8,828 nt of DNA, taken from positions 1 through 8,828 of the forward strand of contig USQZ01000058.1 in the NCBI GenBank assembly GCA_900556975.1, read 5' to 3'. Below are positions 1 through 5,118 of this stretch, piece after piece (the first letter of the stretch is position 1; every line of letters starts with the position of its first letter). Origin of the DNA: an uncultured Clostridium sp. (GTDB lineage: Bacteria; Bacillota; Clostridia; TANB77; CAG-508). The notes under the pieces are model-generated. The model saw only the letters and a program-made list of their open reading frames with translations. It had not been told where the DNA came from and did not search any database. The position numbers and the translations under genes were made by a program.

Positions 1-966
1 GACAAAGAAACTGGAGAAGAAATTGACGAACCAACAAATATTCCAGGACACGAAGACGATGATTATAAGACAGAACCTAAAGACGTTCCAGGATATGACT
101 TAATCGAAGAACCAGAAAACAAAGATGGAACAATGACAGCTGATCCGATAGACGTAATCTATTATTACAAGAGACCAGCAAAGGTTATAGTAAATTATTA
201 TGATATAGATACAAAAGAAAAATTAGCAGATGAAATAGAGATTACAGGACATCAAAATGATGATTATACAACAGAGCAAAAAGATATTAAATATTATGAA
301 ATCGCTAAAGTACCAGAGAATAAAGATGGCAAGATGATTGTTAATGTAACAAAAGAGGAAAACGGCAAAGAAATTGTAGATGATACGACATACGTAAATT
401 ACTATTATAGAAAATTAATCTTTAACTTGAAGGTAGACAAAACAATTGCAAGTGTAATTGTAAATGGACAAGAAACACCAATCAACGGAAACCTAGGAAA
501 AGTTGAAGTACATAGAAAGAATATTTCAACAGCAAATGTAAAAGTAGTTTACAAGATTAAAGTAACGAATGACAGTGAGTTAACAGGTAAAGCAAATGTA
601 GTAGAAAATATCCCAAGCGGAATGACAATGATAGCAGACAACAATCCAGGATGGACAATAAATGAAACTACAGCAAGCATTGAAACAGATGAAATCAAAC
701 CAGGAGAAAGCAGAGAATATCAAGTAGTCCTTGGATGGCAAAATGGTGATGGCAATATTGGAACTAAAGAAAACATTGCAAGTATAATTACAGAAAACGA
801 AGCTGGATTTGAAGAAAAAGATAAATCAGATAACGAAAGCAAAGCAGACTTAATCGTGGCAGTAGGAACTGGTGAAGTTCCATATATTGCAATTGCAGGA
901 AGCATTTTATTGATAATGATTTCAATAACAGCAGGAATTTACGTAATTAAGAAAAAACGTCAATAA
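1..966 (+). CDS. MucBP-repeat surface protein, C-terminal part (5' end outside window)
   Basis: The frame is open from the first base, so this is the last 321 residues of a larger cell-surface protein. Residues 1-58 and 59-138 are two MucBP-type repeats, each with the DxxTxE, G(H)xxDDYxTExKD and closing YYYxR features; the first is cut by the window edge. Residues about 139-285 resemble a DUF11-like beta-sandwich, with a VTNDSE-type strand and an ENIPSGM motif. The C-terminus is a wall/membrane anchor: residues 283-292 read ADLIVAVGTGE-like, then a hydrophobic segment at 293-315 and a KKKRQ tail. The layout is that of a sortase substrate, but no LPxTG is present; the degenerate AVGTGE sits where it should be. 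MucBP repeats are known from mucin- or host-binding adhesins, so adhesion is inferred. A terminator follows at once, so this is the last gene of its transcript. Confidence 0.85.
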   Translation, partial: DKETGEEIDEPTNIPGHEDDDYKTEPKDVPGYDLIEEPENKDGTMTADPIDVIYYYKRPAKVIVNYYDIDTKEKLADEIEITGHQNDDYTTEQKDIKYYEIAKVPENKDGKMIVNVTKEENGKEIVDDTTYVNYYYRKLIFNLKVDKTIASVIVNGQETPINGNLGKVEVHRKNISTANVKVVYKIKVTNDSELTGKANVVENIPSGMTMIADNNPGWTINETTASIETDEIKPGESREYQVVLGWQNGDGNIGTKENIASIITENEAGFEEKDKSDNESKADLIVAVGTGEVPYIAIAGSILLIMISITAGIYVIKKKRQ

Positions 967-974
967 TAGAAGTC

Positions 975-1021
975 AAAAAAATTAGGAGATTAACAGTAAG
1001 TTAATTCTCCTAATTTTTTTT
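975..1021 (+). terminator. Intrinsic terminator of the surface-protein gene
   Basis: An inverted repeat of about 20 bp with one bulged base has the core ATTAGGAGA / TCTCCTAAT. It has a short loop, an A-run on the left arm and an 8-T run on the right arm, and starts nine bases after the stop codon. The A-run would let it work on either strand. Confidence 0.93.
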
Positions 1022-1053
1022 GATCAATATAATTAATTTTTACCTCACCGCAC

Positions 1054-1082
1054 TTGCTTTTTGGAAAAAAATGTTATATACT
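1054..1082 (+). promoter_or_regulatory. Sigma-A promoter of the small hydrophobic peptide gene
   Basis: TTGCTT at 1054-1059 and TATACT at 1077-1082 are 17 bases apart. The predicted start lies near 1088-1090, directly before the TAGGAAATGA repeat, leaving a leader of about 108 bases before the peptide start codon. Confidence 0.7.
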
Positions 1083-1090
1083 ATCACGCA

Positions 1091-1122
1091 TAGGAAATGA
1101 GAATAAGCGGAGTGCGTTGCCA
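1091..1122 (+). repeat. Left arm of inverted repeat bounding the toxin-like locus
   Basis: TAGGAAATGA, about ten variable bases, AGTGC and GTTGCCA read on the plus strand. The same pattern, TAGGAAATGA through TTGCCA, occurs on the minus strand at 1391-1361 with almost the same spacing (32 versus 31 bases). Each arm sits at the predicted 5' end of a transcript, one running right and one running left. Confidence 0.75.
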
Positions 1123-1196
1123 CCTTTAACTCTTTGATGTATACATACTACTTCCACGACTTATAGTTGTGAGATTGATACATGGAGGTGGTTAAT
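1119..1196 (+). promoter_or_regulatory. Structured mRNA leader that may hide the ribosome site
   Basis: CCACCT at 1120-1125 can pair with AGGTGG in the ribosome-binding stretch just upstream of the start codon. ATGTAT further in can pair with ATACAT just before the ribosome site. A hairpin CACGAC-TTATA-GTTGTG (one G-U pair) lies between them. Such pairing would fold the Shine-Dalgarno sequence away, as is known for many type I toxin mRNAs. The pairings are visible in the sequence; their effect on translation is inferred. Confidence 0.5.
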
Positions 1197-1313
1197 ATGG
1201 TAGAGCTATCAGTATTACATATTACATACCTACTTTTCTTTGGATTAGTAGGATTAACTATCATAAATGTTGCCTTGTTAATCATCGTTTGTACTTTACT
1301 ACATAGGCAATAA
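1197..1313 (+). CDS. 38-residue hydrophobic peptide, candidate type I toxin
   Basis: An ATG at 1197, preceded by GGAGGTGG at a good distance, opens a 38-residue frame ending in TAA. The peptide begins MVELSVLHIT, has one hydrophobic membrane segment at about residues 11-35 with a GLVGL core, and ends in HRQ. A single transmembrane helix with a short charged tail is the usual build of type I toxins such as the Fst/TxpA/Ldr classes. I do not recognise this exact family. Support for a real gene comes from the upstream promoter, the ribosome site, the structured leader and a convergent small RNA whose terminator begins at its stop codon. Alternatives are a holin-like or regulatory membrane peptide. 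Toxicity is not shown by the sequence. Confidence 0.65.
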   Translation: MVELSVLHITYLLFFGLVGLTIINVALLIIVCTLLHRQ

Positions 1314-1352
1314 AAAATAAGCCATTCTGCTTTTGCCCAACGAATGGCTTAT
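1312..1352 (-). terminator. Terminator of the small RNA, shared 3' stem with the peptide mRNA
   Basis: ATAAGCCATTC at 1317-1327 and GAATGGCTTAT at 1342-1352 form a perfect 11-bp stem with a 14-base loop. On the minus strand it is followed by ATTTTTTA. On the plus strand the following CTATTCTTT is a weaker tail, so it may end both transcripts with unequal strength. Confidence 0.8.
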
Positions 1353-1360
1353 CTATTCTT

Positions 1361-1391
1361 TGGCAACCACTTACGTGGATTTCATTTCCTA
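1361..1391 (-). repeat. Right arm of inverted repeat bounding the toxin-like locus
   Basis: On the minus strand this reads TAGGAAATGA, ten variable bases, AGTGG and TTGCCA, matching the plus-strand arm at 1091-1122. The first ten and last six bases are identical; the middle is diverged. Confidence 0.75.
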
Positions 1392-1396
1392 CTTTT

Positions 1397-1425
1397 ATTA
1401 TATACAGAGATGAAAAGTTTGTCAA
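1397..1425 (-). promoter_or_regulatory. Consensus sigma-A promoter of the small RNA
   Basis: Read on the minus strand, TTGACA (1425-1420) and TATAAT (1402-1397) are exact consensus boxes with a 17-base spacer. The start falls at about 1391, on the first base of the inverted-repeat arm. It is visibly stronger than the promoter of the opposing peptide gene, as expected for an antitoxin made in excess. Confidence 0.85.
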
Positions 1426-1475
1426 TGAAATTTGGAAAAAATTAGACACAAATAAAAATAAAGTAATAATACATA

Positions 1476-1550
1476 TGTCGAAAAACGTCATACGAAAATA
1501 ATTGACAATAAAAGGAAATCGTAGTATAACTAATACAGTTATTTGAATAT
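1476..1550 (+). repeat. Duplicated promoter cassette, copy 1
   Basis: This 75-base stretch matches 2726-2800 at 70 of 75 positions by hand alignment without gaps. It holds a TGTCGAA box, the promoter, and a palindrome over the start site. Similarity stops in the terminator stem that follows, where only the stem-loop architecture is kept. Confidence 0.9.
1502..1530 (+). promoter_or_regulatory. Sigma-A promoter in cassette copy 1, with TGTCGAA box and palindrome
   Basis: TTGACA at 1502-1507 and TATAAC at 1525-1530 are 17 bases apart, with a start near 1537. TGTCGAA at 1476-1482, about 58 bases upstream of that start, matches the Spo0A-box consensus. ATAACT-N5-AGTTAT at 1526-1542 is a palindrome spanning the -10 box and start site, a typical place for a repressor operator. 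Confidence 0.8.
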
Positions 1551-1551
1551 T

Positions 1552-1597
1552 AAAAAATGGGCCAATAATTATAAGGATTATTGAGCCCATTTTTTAT
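1552..1597 (+). terminator. Leader terminator between promoter copy 1 and the nuclease gene
   Basis: AAAAAATGGGC pairs with GCCCATTTTTT, and inside it CAATAAT pairs with ATTATTG, giving about 18 bp with one bulged A and a 7-base loop. It lies about 15 bases after the predicted start and before the gene, so it either makes a free RNA of about 60 nt or attenuates the downstream nuclease. Confidence 0.88.
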
Positions 1598-1650
1598 GTT
1601 TAATAACATATTTTTAACGTAAATGGCCATTTACATCGAAAGGAGTACTA

Positions 1651-2433
1651 ATTATAGAAACAAATAAAGAACAAGAAAATAAAAAATTAATGCCGACAAA
1701 TGATTTTATATTTAAAAAAATATTTGGAAGTGTAGGAAGTGAAAAAATAACAACATCCTTATTGGAAGCAATATTAAAAATAGATATAACGGTAATCGAT
1801 TTAGACAAAAATCCAATAACAGAAAAAGAAGTGCTTGATGACAAATTAGGAGTAATGGATATAAGACTAGAAATCAACGGTAATGTAGATTGCGATGTAG
1901 AAATGGAAATGGTTAATCGAGGAAATATAGAAATAAGGCTAATGAGATATGTATCAAAAATATTTATAAGAGGATTAAAGGTAGGAGAAGACTATATAGA
2001 AGCAAAAGATTCAATAGCAATACTGGTAGCGAATTTTGAGTTAGCCAAGCATAAAGATATTAAGAAAATACTAACAGAATACGAAATGAGAGAGAAAAAT
2101 TATGGAAATATAGTCTTGACAGACAAGATTAAAGTTTATATACTTGAATTACCAAAGATAGAGAGAATGAAAAGTGAAGACAAAAACTTAAACCTTTGGA
2201 TTAAATTTATAAAAGATTTAGAGGTGAAGAAATTGGCTGATAACAAAGAAAAAGATGAAAAGTTAGAAGAAACAATAAAAGCAATACAAGAAGCTAAAAA
2301 GAAGTATGAAGAATTATGTCAAGATGAACATGCAAGATATATAGCAGAGCTAAGAGAAAAATATGTAGAAGAAACGGCTTCTGTAAGGCAAATGGGATAT
2401 GAAGAAGGAAAAGAAACAGAAAAGAAAAAATAG
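1651..2433 (+). CDS. Rpn/PD-(D/E)XK nuclease family protein, frameshifted at its 3' end
   Basis: The start PTNDFIFKKIFG and the later DxRLEI...DVEMEM, RYVSK and LNLWIKF stretches are those of the Rpn family (PD-(D/E)XK nuclease family transposase, TIGR01784-like). Such proteins promote RecA-independent recombination in the characterised E. coli members. Counted from the ATG at 1690, the candidate active-site residues are Asp57, Glu71 and Glu73; the family usually shows ExQ, so Glu73 is unusual. I place the start at ATT 1651 because AGGAG at 1641-1645 is ideally spaced for it, there is no in-frame ATG, GTG or TTG between the upstream stop and 1690, and ATG 1690 has no ribosome site. The C-terminal part (residues about 180-247) is a Glu/Lys-rich likely coiled coil. 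The frame ends at TAG 2431-2433 inside the GKExxKKK stretch, where relatives go on. Confidence 0.8.
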   Translation: MIETNKEQENKKLMPTNDFIFKKIFGSVGSEKITTSLLEAILKIDITVIDLDKNPITEKEVLDDKLGVMDIRLEINGNVDCDVEMEMVNRGNIEIRLMRYVSKIFIRGLKVGEDYIEAKDSIAILVANFELAKHKDIKKILTEYEMREKNYGNIVLTDKIKVYILELPKIERMKSEDKNLNLWIKFIKDLEVKKLADNKEKDEKLEETIKAIQEAKKKYEELCQDEHARYIAELREKYVEETASVRQMGYEEGKETEKKK

Positions 2434-2519
2434 CAAAAATGATGAAAGACAATAATTATTCAAATGAAGAAATCATGCAAATTACTGAATTAAGTAAAGA
2501 AGAAATAGAGAAACTATAA
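2430..2519 (+). pseudogene. Out-of-frame C-terminal tail of the Rpn-family gene
   Basis: In the -1 frame, from ATA at 2430, 29 codons follow, beginning IAKMMKDNNYSNEEI and ending ELSKEEIEKL before TAA. This is the standard Rpn-family ending, which normally follows the EGKExxKK stretch. The join lies in an A-rich run (AAAGAAAAAATAG). It may be a simple indel, a sequencing slip, or slippage at AAA-AAA. Confidence 0.75.
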
Positions 2520-2725
2520 AGTGTAATTTTTGAAATAATTATTAAAAAGTAAAGGACATTATATTTAATTTTTGAGTGACGTGCAGTTTGAAAATTTTTC
2601 TCTAACCTGCTAAACAAAGTTTAGTAGGTGGGAAAATATTTTAGCAAGGAACGAGAAAATAAATATAATGTTCTTTTAAGCTAATAAAAAAATTTAATAT
2701 GTATTTTTCTTTATAGTTAATTATT
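2520..2725. other. Gene-free spacer with one hairpin at 2605-2629
   Basis: I see no gene here. ACCTGCTAAAC and GTTTAGTAGGT form an 11-bp stem (one G-U pair) with a 3-base loop. It has no immediate T-run on either strand, so it is not a standard terminator; it may be an mRNA 3' end stabiliser for the nuclease gene or a remnant. Confidence 0.5.
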
Positions 2726-2800
2726 TGTCGAAAGATGTAATACGAAAATAATTGACAATAAAAGGAAAACATAGTATAACTAATACAGTTATTTGAATAT
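2726..2800 (+). repeat. Duplicated promoter cassette, copy 2
   Basis: It matches 1476-1550 at 70 of 75 positions. The TGTCGAA box (2726-2732), TACGAAAATAATTGACA, both promoter boxes and the start-site palindrome are unchanged. The five differences lie between the box and TACGAAA and in the promoter spacer. Confidence 0.9.
2752..2780 (+). promoter_or_regulatory. Sigma-A promoter upstream of comEA
   Basis: TTGACA at 2752-2757 and TATAAC at 2775-2780 are 17 bases apart, with a start near 2787. The palindrome ATAACT-N5-AGTTAT at 2776-2792 and the TGTCGAA box are placed as in the first copy, suggesting shared control with the nuclease gene. Confidence 0.8.
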
Positions 2801-2846
2801 AAAAAATACGGGCCAAAAACATAAGTCAAAGGTCCGTATTTTTTGC
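2801..2846 (+). terminator. Leader terminator ahead of comEA
   Basis: AAAAAATACGGGCC (2801-2814) pairs with GGTCCGTATTTTTT (2831-2844), 14 bp with one G-U pair and a 16-base loop. It ends about 25 bases before the comEA start codon, so transcripts from the cassette promoter must read through it to express comEA. Confidence 0.88.
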
Positions 2847-2869
2847 ACTTAAAACAAAGGAGGTAAAGA

Positions 2870-3481
2870 ATGAATAAAGAAAAAAAGATAAAATTAGCAA
2901 TCACCATAACAATAGGAATCATAGCAATTATAGGAACAATTAAACTAGTAGATATTTATTATGAAAAGAATAATAAAGAACAAATAAGCATATCAAATTT
3001 TATTGAAAATGAAACTGAAGATGAAAAAGGCAACACCAAAATAAAAGTATATATAACAGGAGAAGTAAAAAATCAGGGAGTAATTGAATTAGAAGAAGGC
3101 GATAGAATAGCTGATGCGATTGAAAAAGCTGGAGGACAAACAGAACAAGCTAGTTTGAAAAATGTAAATTTAGCATATCAACTAGAAGATGGACAAAAAA
3201 TATATATACCCAACGTAAACGATAATGAAACAGAAATAATTGATGATGGCGCAAGCGGAGTAGTTGATGATACAACAGCAAACCAAACTGTTGTAAATAT
3301 TAATAAAGCTGATGAAACAGAATTGCAATCTTTAAATGGAATAGGAGAAAGTTTGGCCACAAGTATAGTGCAATACAGAAAAGAAAACGGAAAATTTGAA
3401 ACAATAGAAGATTTAAAAAATGTTCCTGGAATAGGTGATAGTAAATTTGAAAACATTAAAGAATATATAAAAGTAAAATAA
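2870..3481 (+). CDS. comEA: ComEA-like competence DNA receptor
   Basis: This 203-residue protein has the full ComEA layout. It has an N-terminal membrane helix at about residues 8-30 and a linker. A SLBB domain at about 57-116 runs from KVYITGEVKNQGV to DGQKIYIPN. The C-terminus (142-203) carries two helix-hairpin-helix DNA-binding motifs, NINKADETELQSLNGIGE and LKNVPGIGD, with GIG at 157-159 and 187-189. ComEA binds double-stranded DNA outside the membrane and passes it to the ComEC channel. The ATG follows AAAGGAGG at good spacing. ComEC, usually next door in Firmicutes, is not downstream here, so the gene stands alone behind an attenuated promoter. Competence is inferred from family; ComEA-like proteins also occur in species not known to be transformable. 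Confidence 0.93.
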   Translation: MNKEKKIKLAITITIGIIAIIGTIKLVDIYYEKNNKEQISISNFIENETEDEKGNTKIKVYITGEVKNQGVIELEEGDRIADAIEKAGGQTEQASLKNVNLAYQLEDGQKIYIPNVNDNETEIIDDGASGVVDDTTANQTVVNINKADETELQSLNGIGESLATSIVQYRKENGKFETIEDLKNVPGIGDSKFENIKEYIKVK

Positions 3482-3539
3482 AAAAGTTGCCAATAGTTTT
3501 TAGAAAAGTCGTCCTTAAGACATAAAAATAACTTTTAGA

Positions 3540-3585
3540 AATGTCACCATTAGATAGTTAAGGCAAACTAATCAAGGGTGACATT
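3540..3585. other. Long hairpin downstream of comEA
   Basis: AATGTCACC at 3540-3548 and GGTGACATT at 3577-3585 are perfectly complementary. Inside them ATTAG and CTAAT can also pair, leaving a 14-base loop and a CAAG bulge. No T-run follows on either strand. It could stabilise the comEA mRNA end or be a protein-binding site; I see no clear comEA terminator. Confidence 0.5.
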
Positions 3586-3608
3586 ATCACAAAAGTGAAA
3601 TAAAAAAG

Positions 3609-3637
3609 TTGACATAATGAGATATACAAAGTATAAT
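3609..3637 (+). promoter_or_regulatory. Consensus sigma-A promoter of the 124-residue protein gene
   Basis: TTGACA at 3609-3614 and TATAAT at 3632-3637 are exact consensus boxes with a 17-base spacer. The start would be near 3644, giving a leader of about 48 bases. It should be a strong, constitutive-looking promoter. Confidence 0.9.
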
Positions 3638-3691
3638 ACAACTGTAGTAACTATATAAAAACCTTAATAAAATAAACCAGGAGGTAACGAC

Positions 3692-4066
3692 ATGAATGAA
3701 GAGATTAAGGTAACACGGGATAAGAAAGATAGGAGATATTATGTAGTGAGCTTTGTAGATGGAGATAATATTCGATGCAAAGTATCGGTCATCAATAAAG
3801 TTGCGGAACAGATTCCGGATACTACACCGGAGGAAATTGCACCACTCGTAGTTCGAGTAAAAAGCAAAGCGACCAAGTTCAGCACCGGGCGCTCAGCCAA
3901 AATGAACATCACTATAGATGGCATAGGAGAAACTCTGGGCAAGTTACTTGCTGAATATGATTACGACTATGATCGCATAAGAGAGATCATAGAGCTACTC
4001 ACTGTACAGGAAGTTGAGGAATTATTCAATTCCGAAGATCCAGTGGAAACACTGGAAAATTTCTGA
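3692..4066 (+). CDS. Conserved-looking protein of unknown function (124 residues)
   Basis: The ATG follows AGGAGG at ideal spacing and the frame ends in TGA. I do not recognise the family. The protein is soluble, without signal peptide or membrane helix. Residues 1-40 look like a small beta-sheet (KDRRYYVVSFVDGDNIRCKV), 45-75 contain a PEEIAPLVVRV segment and a basic KSKATKFSTGRSAK patch, and 80-124 are acidic and mostly helical with a DYDYDR repeat and EEL/ETLENF end. By hand count its G+C is about 41 percent, visibly above the AT-rich genes around it, and it uses codons such as CCG, GCG and CGG that are rare nearby. It is a single-gene unit with its own promoter and terminator, which fits an acquired cassette. 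Function cannot be assigned. Confidence 0.8.
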   Translation: MNEEIKVTRDKKDRRYYVVSFVDGDNIRCKVSVINKVAEQIPDTTPEEIAPLVVRVKSKATKFSTGRSAKMNITIDGIGETLGKLLAEYDYDYDRIREIIELLTVQEVEELFNSEDPVETLENF

Positions 4067-4117
4067 TGCTAATTAGGTTCTCCGTTATGTTCCCGTTAGT
4101 ACCAACTTAGGGTACAG

Positions 4118-4155
4118 AAAAAACTCCGAGTCCACAAAAGACTTGGAGTTTTTCC
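4118..4155 (+). terminator. Intrinsic terminator of the 124-residue protein gene
   Basis: AAAAACTCCGAGT pairs with ACTTGGAGTTTTT (one G-U pair) around a 9-base loop and ends in a T-run. A smaller hairpin GTACC-N7-GGTAC lies just before it at 4099-4115. Confidence 0.9.
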
Positions 4156-4240
4156 ATTATATAAAAAGATTAATTCAAAATGATTTGATATTACAGTAAA
4201 AATAATATGCAGAAACCATAAATTAAGATTACTAGCATAC

Positions 4241-4279
4241 AAAAACAAAAGACTGAAATCTTTTAAGATTTCAGTCTTT
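4241..4279 (-). terminator. Terminator of the tRNA gene
   Basis: AAAGACTGAAATCTT and AAGATTTCAGTCTTT form a perfect 15-bp palindrome around two bases. On the minus strand it is followed by TGTTTTTG and lies directly after the tRNA 3' end. Confidence 0.9.
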
Positions 4280-4285
4280 ATTTGT

Positions 4286-4361
<76 letters not shown>

Positions 4362-4385
4362 ATGTTGTAACCAAGTACATAAACT

Positions 4386-4415
4386 ATTATAGCATGCACT
4401 ATATCCCTTTGTCAA
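4386..4415 (-). promoter_or_regulatory. Promoter of the initiator tRNA
   Basis: On the minus strand TTGACA (4415-4410) and TGC-TATAAT (4391-4386) are separated by 18 bases. The TGn before the -10 box makes it an extended -10 promoter. The start lies about 18 bases before the tRNA. Confidence 0.9.
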
Positions 4416-4611
4416 TACAATTATATGTAAAAATTTAATAAATATTACTAAAATTTTAAACTTTTTAGAAAATACAATTTACTAAAATCTTTTATGTTGC
4501 TCAAAAAAAGATTTCGAATCTTTTTCCATTAAGTTTGAGGGAGTTTCCTTATTTTTAAAATTAATAAAATGAATCGAAAATTAGCATAAAAGGAAAATTT
4601 TTAAAAAAGAC
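4416..4611. other. AT-rich spacer with a weak hairpin at 4505-4525
   Basis: I see no gene in this spacer between the diverging tRNA and pilin promoters. AAAAAGATT-TCG-AATCTTTTT at 4505-4525 is a 9-bp, T-rich stem that could be a weak terminator on either strand. The rest is A/T-rich sequence without clear motifs. Confidence 0.45.
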
Positions 4612-4640
4612 TGTACAAAAAAAATAAATTGTGCTAAAAT
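4612..4640 (+). promoter_or_regulatory. Promoter of the pilin array
   Basis: TGTACA at 4612-4617 and TGC-TAAAAT at 4632-4640 have a 17-base spacer and an extended -10. The start would be near 4647, about 50 bases before the first pilin codon. Confidence 0.65.
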
Positions 4641-4696
4641 CAATTTATATAAGGAAAAAAATGATTAATTCTAATATAAAAAGGAGGAGAAATATT

Positions 4697-5080
4697 ATGA
4701 AAAAGAAAACTATAATTAAGATAATGTCAATTGCTTTAATGGTAGTTATGATAGCTATGTGTTTAAACAATGTTGTATTAGCAACAGGGGAAGACACAAT
4801 GGCATTACCTGGTGGAAAATCAACTACAACATCAGGAACATTCCAAAATATCTTAAATAAAATTTTAGGTATAACACAAGTTATTGGTGTAGCTATCGCA
4901 GTTATAATGTTAATTGTTTTAGCAATAAAATATATTTCAGCTGCACCTAGTGACAAAGCAGATATCAAGAAAAGCGCTGTTGCATACATAGTTGGTGCTG
5001 TTGTATTATTTGCTGCATCAGGAATATTAGGAATTATTAGAACATTTGCTGAAAATAACATCAAAGATGGAACTGACTAA
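4697..5080 (+). CDS. VirB2/TrbC-like pilin, paralogue 1
   Basis: A 127-residue protein starts at an ATG behind AAGGAGGAG; a longer frame with a GTG at 4631 would begin inside the promoter and is not used. Residues 1-29 are a signal peptide (MKKK start, hydrophobic core, cleavage after VVLA). The mature part has a Gly/Thr-rich segment, a first membrane helix at about 56-76, a short basic loop IKYISAAPSDKADIK, a second helix at about 90-112, and a polar end. This two-helix hairpin is the build of VirB2/TrbC (T4SS pilin) subunits, which pack into the pilus of type IV secretion systems. It is the first of four related genes and is followed by a terminator-like hairpin, so it is probably the most abundant of the first three. 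The family call is firm at the fold level. Confidence 0.85.
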   Translation: MKKKTIIKIMSIALMVVMIAMCLNNVVLATGEDTMALPGGKSTTTSGTFQNILNKILGITQVIGVAIAVIMLIVLAIKYISAAPSDKADIKKSAVAYIVGAVVLFAASGILGIIRTFAENNIKDGTD

Positions 5081-5118
5081 TATTAAAAATAGTTGACTTA
5101 AGAAATGAATGTAAAATG

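Larger units (their letters stand above)
1312..1391 (-). ncRNA. Convergent small RNA, candidate antitoxin
   Basis: A consensus promoter on the minus strand and an intrinsic terminator about 40 bases further on define an RNA of roughly 80 nt with no good open frame. It starts with TAGGAAATGA, has a small CCAC-GTAA-GTGG hairpin and TTGCCA, and ends in a strong stem-loop with a U-run. It overlaps the 3' untranslated end of the hydrophobic-peptide mRNA, the arrangement of known type I antitoxin RNAs that meet their toxin mRNA tail to tail. Its terminator loop holds GGGCAA, whose GGCAA could pair with the TTGCC present near the 5' end of both transcripts. The promoter and terminator are seen directly; the antitoxin role is inferred. 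Confidence 0.65.

Noticed and set aside
1282..1590. 102-codon minus-strand open frame over the small RNA and its promoter
   Set aside because: It runs through a terminator and a consensus promoter, has no ribosome site, and its hydrophobic composition is what AT-rich antisense sequence gives.
1476..2846. The two 75-base repeats as ends of a transposon carrying the nuclease gene
   Set aside because: They are direct, carry working promoter and terminator parts, and show no terminal inverted repeats or target duplications at their edges; the second copy serves comEA.
2641..2922. 93-codon minus-strand open frame before comEA
   Set aside because: It overlaps the duplicated promoter cassette, its terminator and the comEA start on the other strand; no ribosome site or family signal.
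4631..4696. Longer N-terminus of pilin 1 from a GTG start
   Set aside because: The GTG lies inside the -10 region of the promoter, and the ATG at 4697 has the strong ribosome site and begins a proper signal peptide.
4645..5064. 139-codon minus-strand open frame opposite pilin 1
   Set aside because: It is the mirror image of a real coding frame, with no promoter or ribosome site of its own.
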